This document shows positions 4,879 to 5,262 of a stretch of 5,262 bases of DNA, in pieces. Position numbers and translations under genes: made by a program. Source of the DNA: an uncultured Oscillospiraceae bacterium (GTDB taxonomy: Bacteria > Bacillota > Clostridia > Oscillospirales > Oscillospiraceae); assembly GCA_900758315.1 (NCBI GenBank), contig CAAERF010000239.1, forward strand, positions 1 to 5,262, in the 5' to 3' direction. The notes beneath the pieces are model-generated. The model made no database searches, was not told the origin of the DNA, and worked only from the letters and a program-made list of their open reading frames with translations. The stretch's first letter is position 1. Each line of letters starts with the position of its first letter.

Positions 4879-5262
4879 ATGAAGAAATACAAAGTTGGCG
4901 TTGTGGGCTGCACCGGCATGGTCGGACAGCGTTTTATCACCCTGCTGGAGAATCACCCCTGGTTCCAGCTGACCGCCATCGCTGCCAGCGCCCGCAGTGC
5001 CGGTAAGCCCTATGAAGAGGCCGTGAGCAAGCGCTGGAAGATGGACACTCCGATCCCGGAGGAAGCCAAAAACCTGGTGATCTTTGATATCGACGCCCAG
5101 CTGGACGAATTCGTGAACGAAATCGACTTCACCTTCTGCGCAGTCGACATGGACAAAGACGCTACCCGCGCTCTGGAAGAGCGGATCGCCAAGAAGGAGT
5201 GCCCGGTTGTCTCCAACAACTCCGCACACCGCTTCACTCCTGACGTGCCGATGGTCGTGCCC
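4879..5262 (+). CDS. asd: Aspartate-semialdehyde dehydrogenase, N-terminal part (runs off window)
   Basis: The first 128 codons are in the window and stay open to its end. The enzyme reduces aspartyl phosphate with NADPH to aspartate semialdehyde, the branch point towards lysine/diaminopimelate, threonine and methionine. The NADP-binding glycine loop VGCTGMVGQRF is at residues 7-17. AASARSAGKPYEEAVSKRWKM, here seen from about residue 39 with key words SARSAGK and WKM, and the later SNNSAHRFTPDVPM near the end resemble the archaeal/yeast-type Asd branch (TIGR00978-like) more than the E. coli type. The catalytic Cys should lie beyond the window. The ATG at 4879 is chosen because GGAGG (4866-4870) is 8 nt upstream; the in-frame ATG at 4873 is only 2 nt from it. 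Expression should be repressed by lysine through the upstream riboswitch. Confidence 0.93.
   Translation, partial: MKKYKVGVVGCTGMVGQRFITLLENHPWFQLTAIAASARSAGKPYEEAVSKRWKMDTPIPEEAKNLVIFDIDAQLDEFVNEIDFTFCAVDMDKDATRALEERIAKKECPVVSNNSAHRFTPDVPMVVP

Noticed and set aside
4786..5229. 147-residue minus-strand open frame
   Set aside because: Opposite the asd coding region and the terminator; no family match seen.
1..5262. CRISPR array, toxin-antitoxin or defence system
   Set aside because: No spaced repeats of array type and no unassigned protein pair; all longer frames are explained by int, tgt, queA and asd.

Overview
The window looks like a chromosomal segment from a low-to-mid GC anaerobic Firmicute, most likely a gut Clostridia/Oscillospiraceae-type bacterium. 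This is inferred from the GC-rich queA-tgt pair, a lysine riboswitch in front of asd, strong GGAGG ribosome binding sites, and an Xis/Int pair of the type common on gut-Firmicute integrative elements. No species can be named from the sequence alone.

Left part (about 1-2050) is the right-hand end of an integrative element. It has a non-coding, hairpin-rich stretch (1-247), a small MerR/excisionase-type helix-turn-helix protein (248-487, GTG start), and a tyrosine recombinase with all six catalytic residues (610-1770). After these come an intact tRNA-Ser(CGA) gene on the minus strand (1817-1905) with its own terminator, and a short AT-rich stretch with a 9-bp tandem repeat. The element ends at a second, truncated copy of the same tRNA (2044-2085) that contains only the 5' half and stops just past the anticodon loop. 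The half gene has a good promoter directly upstream (2110-2138). I read the half gene as the original host tRNA-Ser cut by integration at the anticodon loop, and the intact gene as a replacement carried by the element. The other junction (attL) lies outside the window.

Middle part (2193-4365) is the host queuosine operon on the minus strand: queA followed after 19 nt by tgt. Tgt puts preQ1 into tRNA and QueA then builds the epoxycyclopentane ring. A weak terminator follows tgt, and a candidate extended -10 promoter with an overlapping inverted repeat precedes queA.

Right part (4495-5262), divergent on the plus strand, has a sigma-70-type promoter, a lysine riboswitch (4542-4718) with a transcription terminator (4770-4807), and the first 128 codons of asd (aspartate-semialdehyde dehydrogenase), which runs off the window. 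The 3' strand of riboswitch helix P1 is also complementary to the 5' arm of the terminator, so the on/off switch can be read directly.

I found no CRISPR array, defence system or clearly new protein family. The most unusual item is the intact tRNA-Ser next to the split tRNA-Ser at the element boundary.
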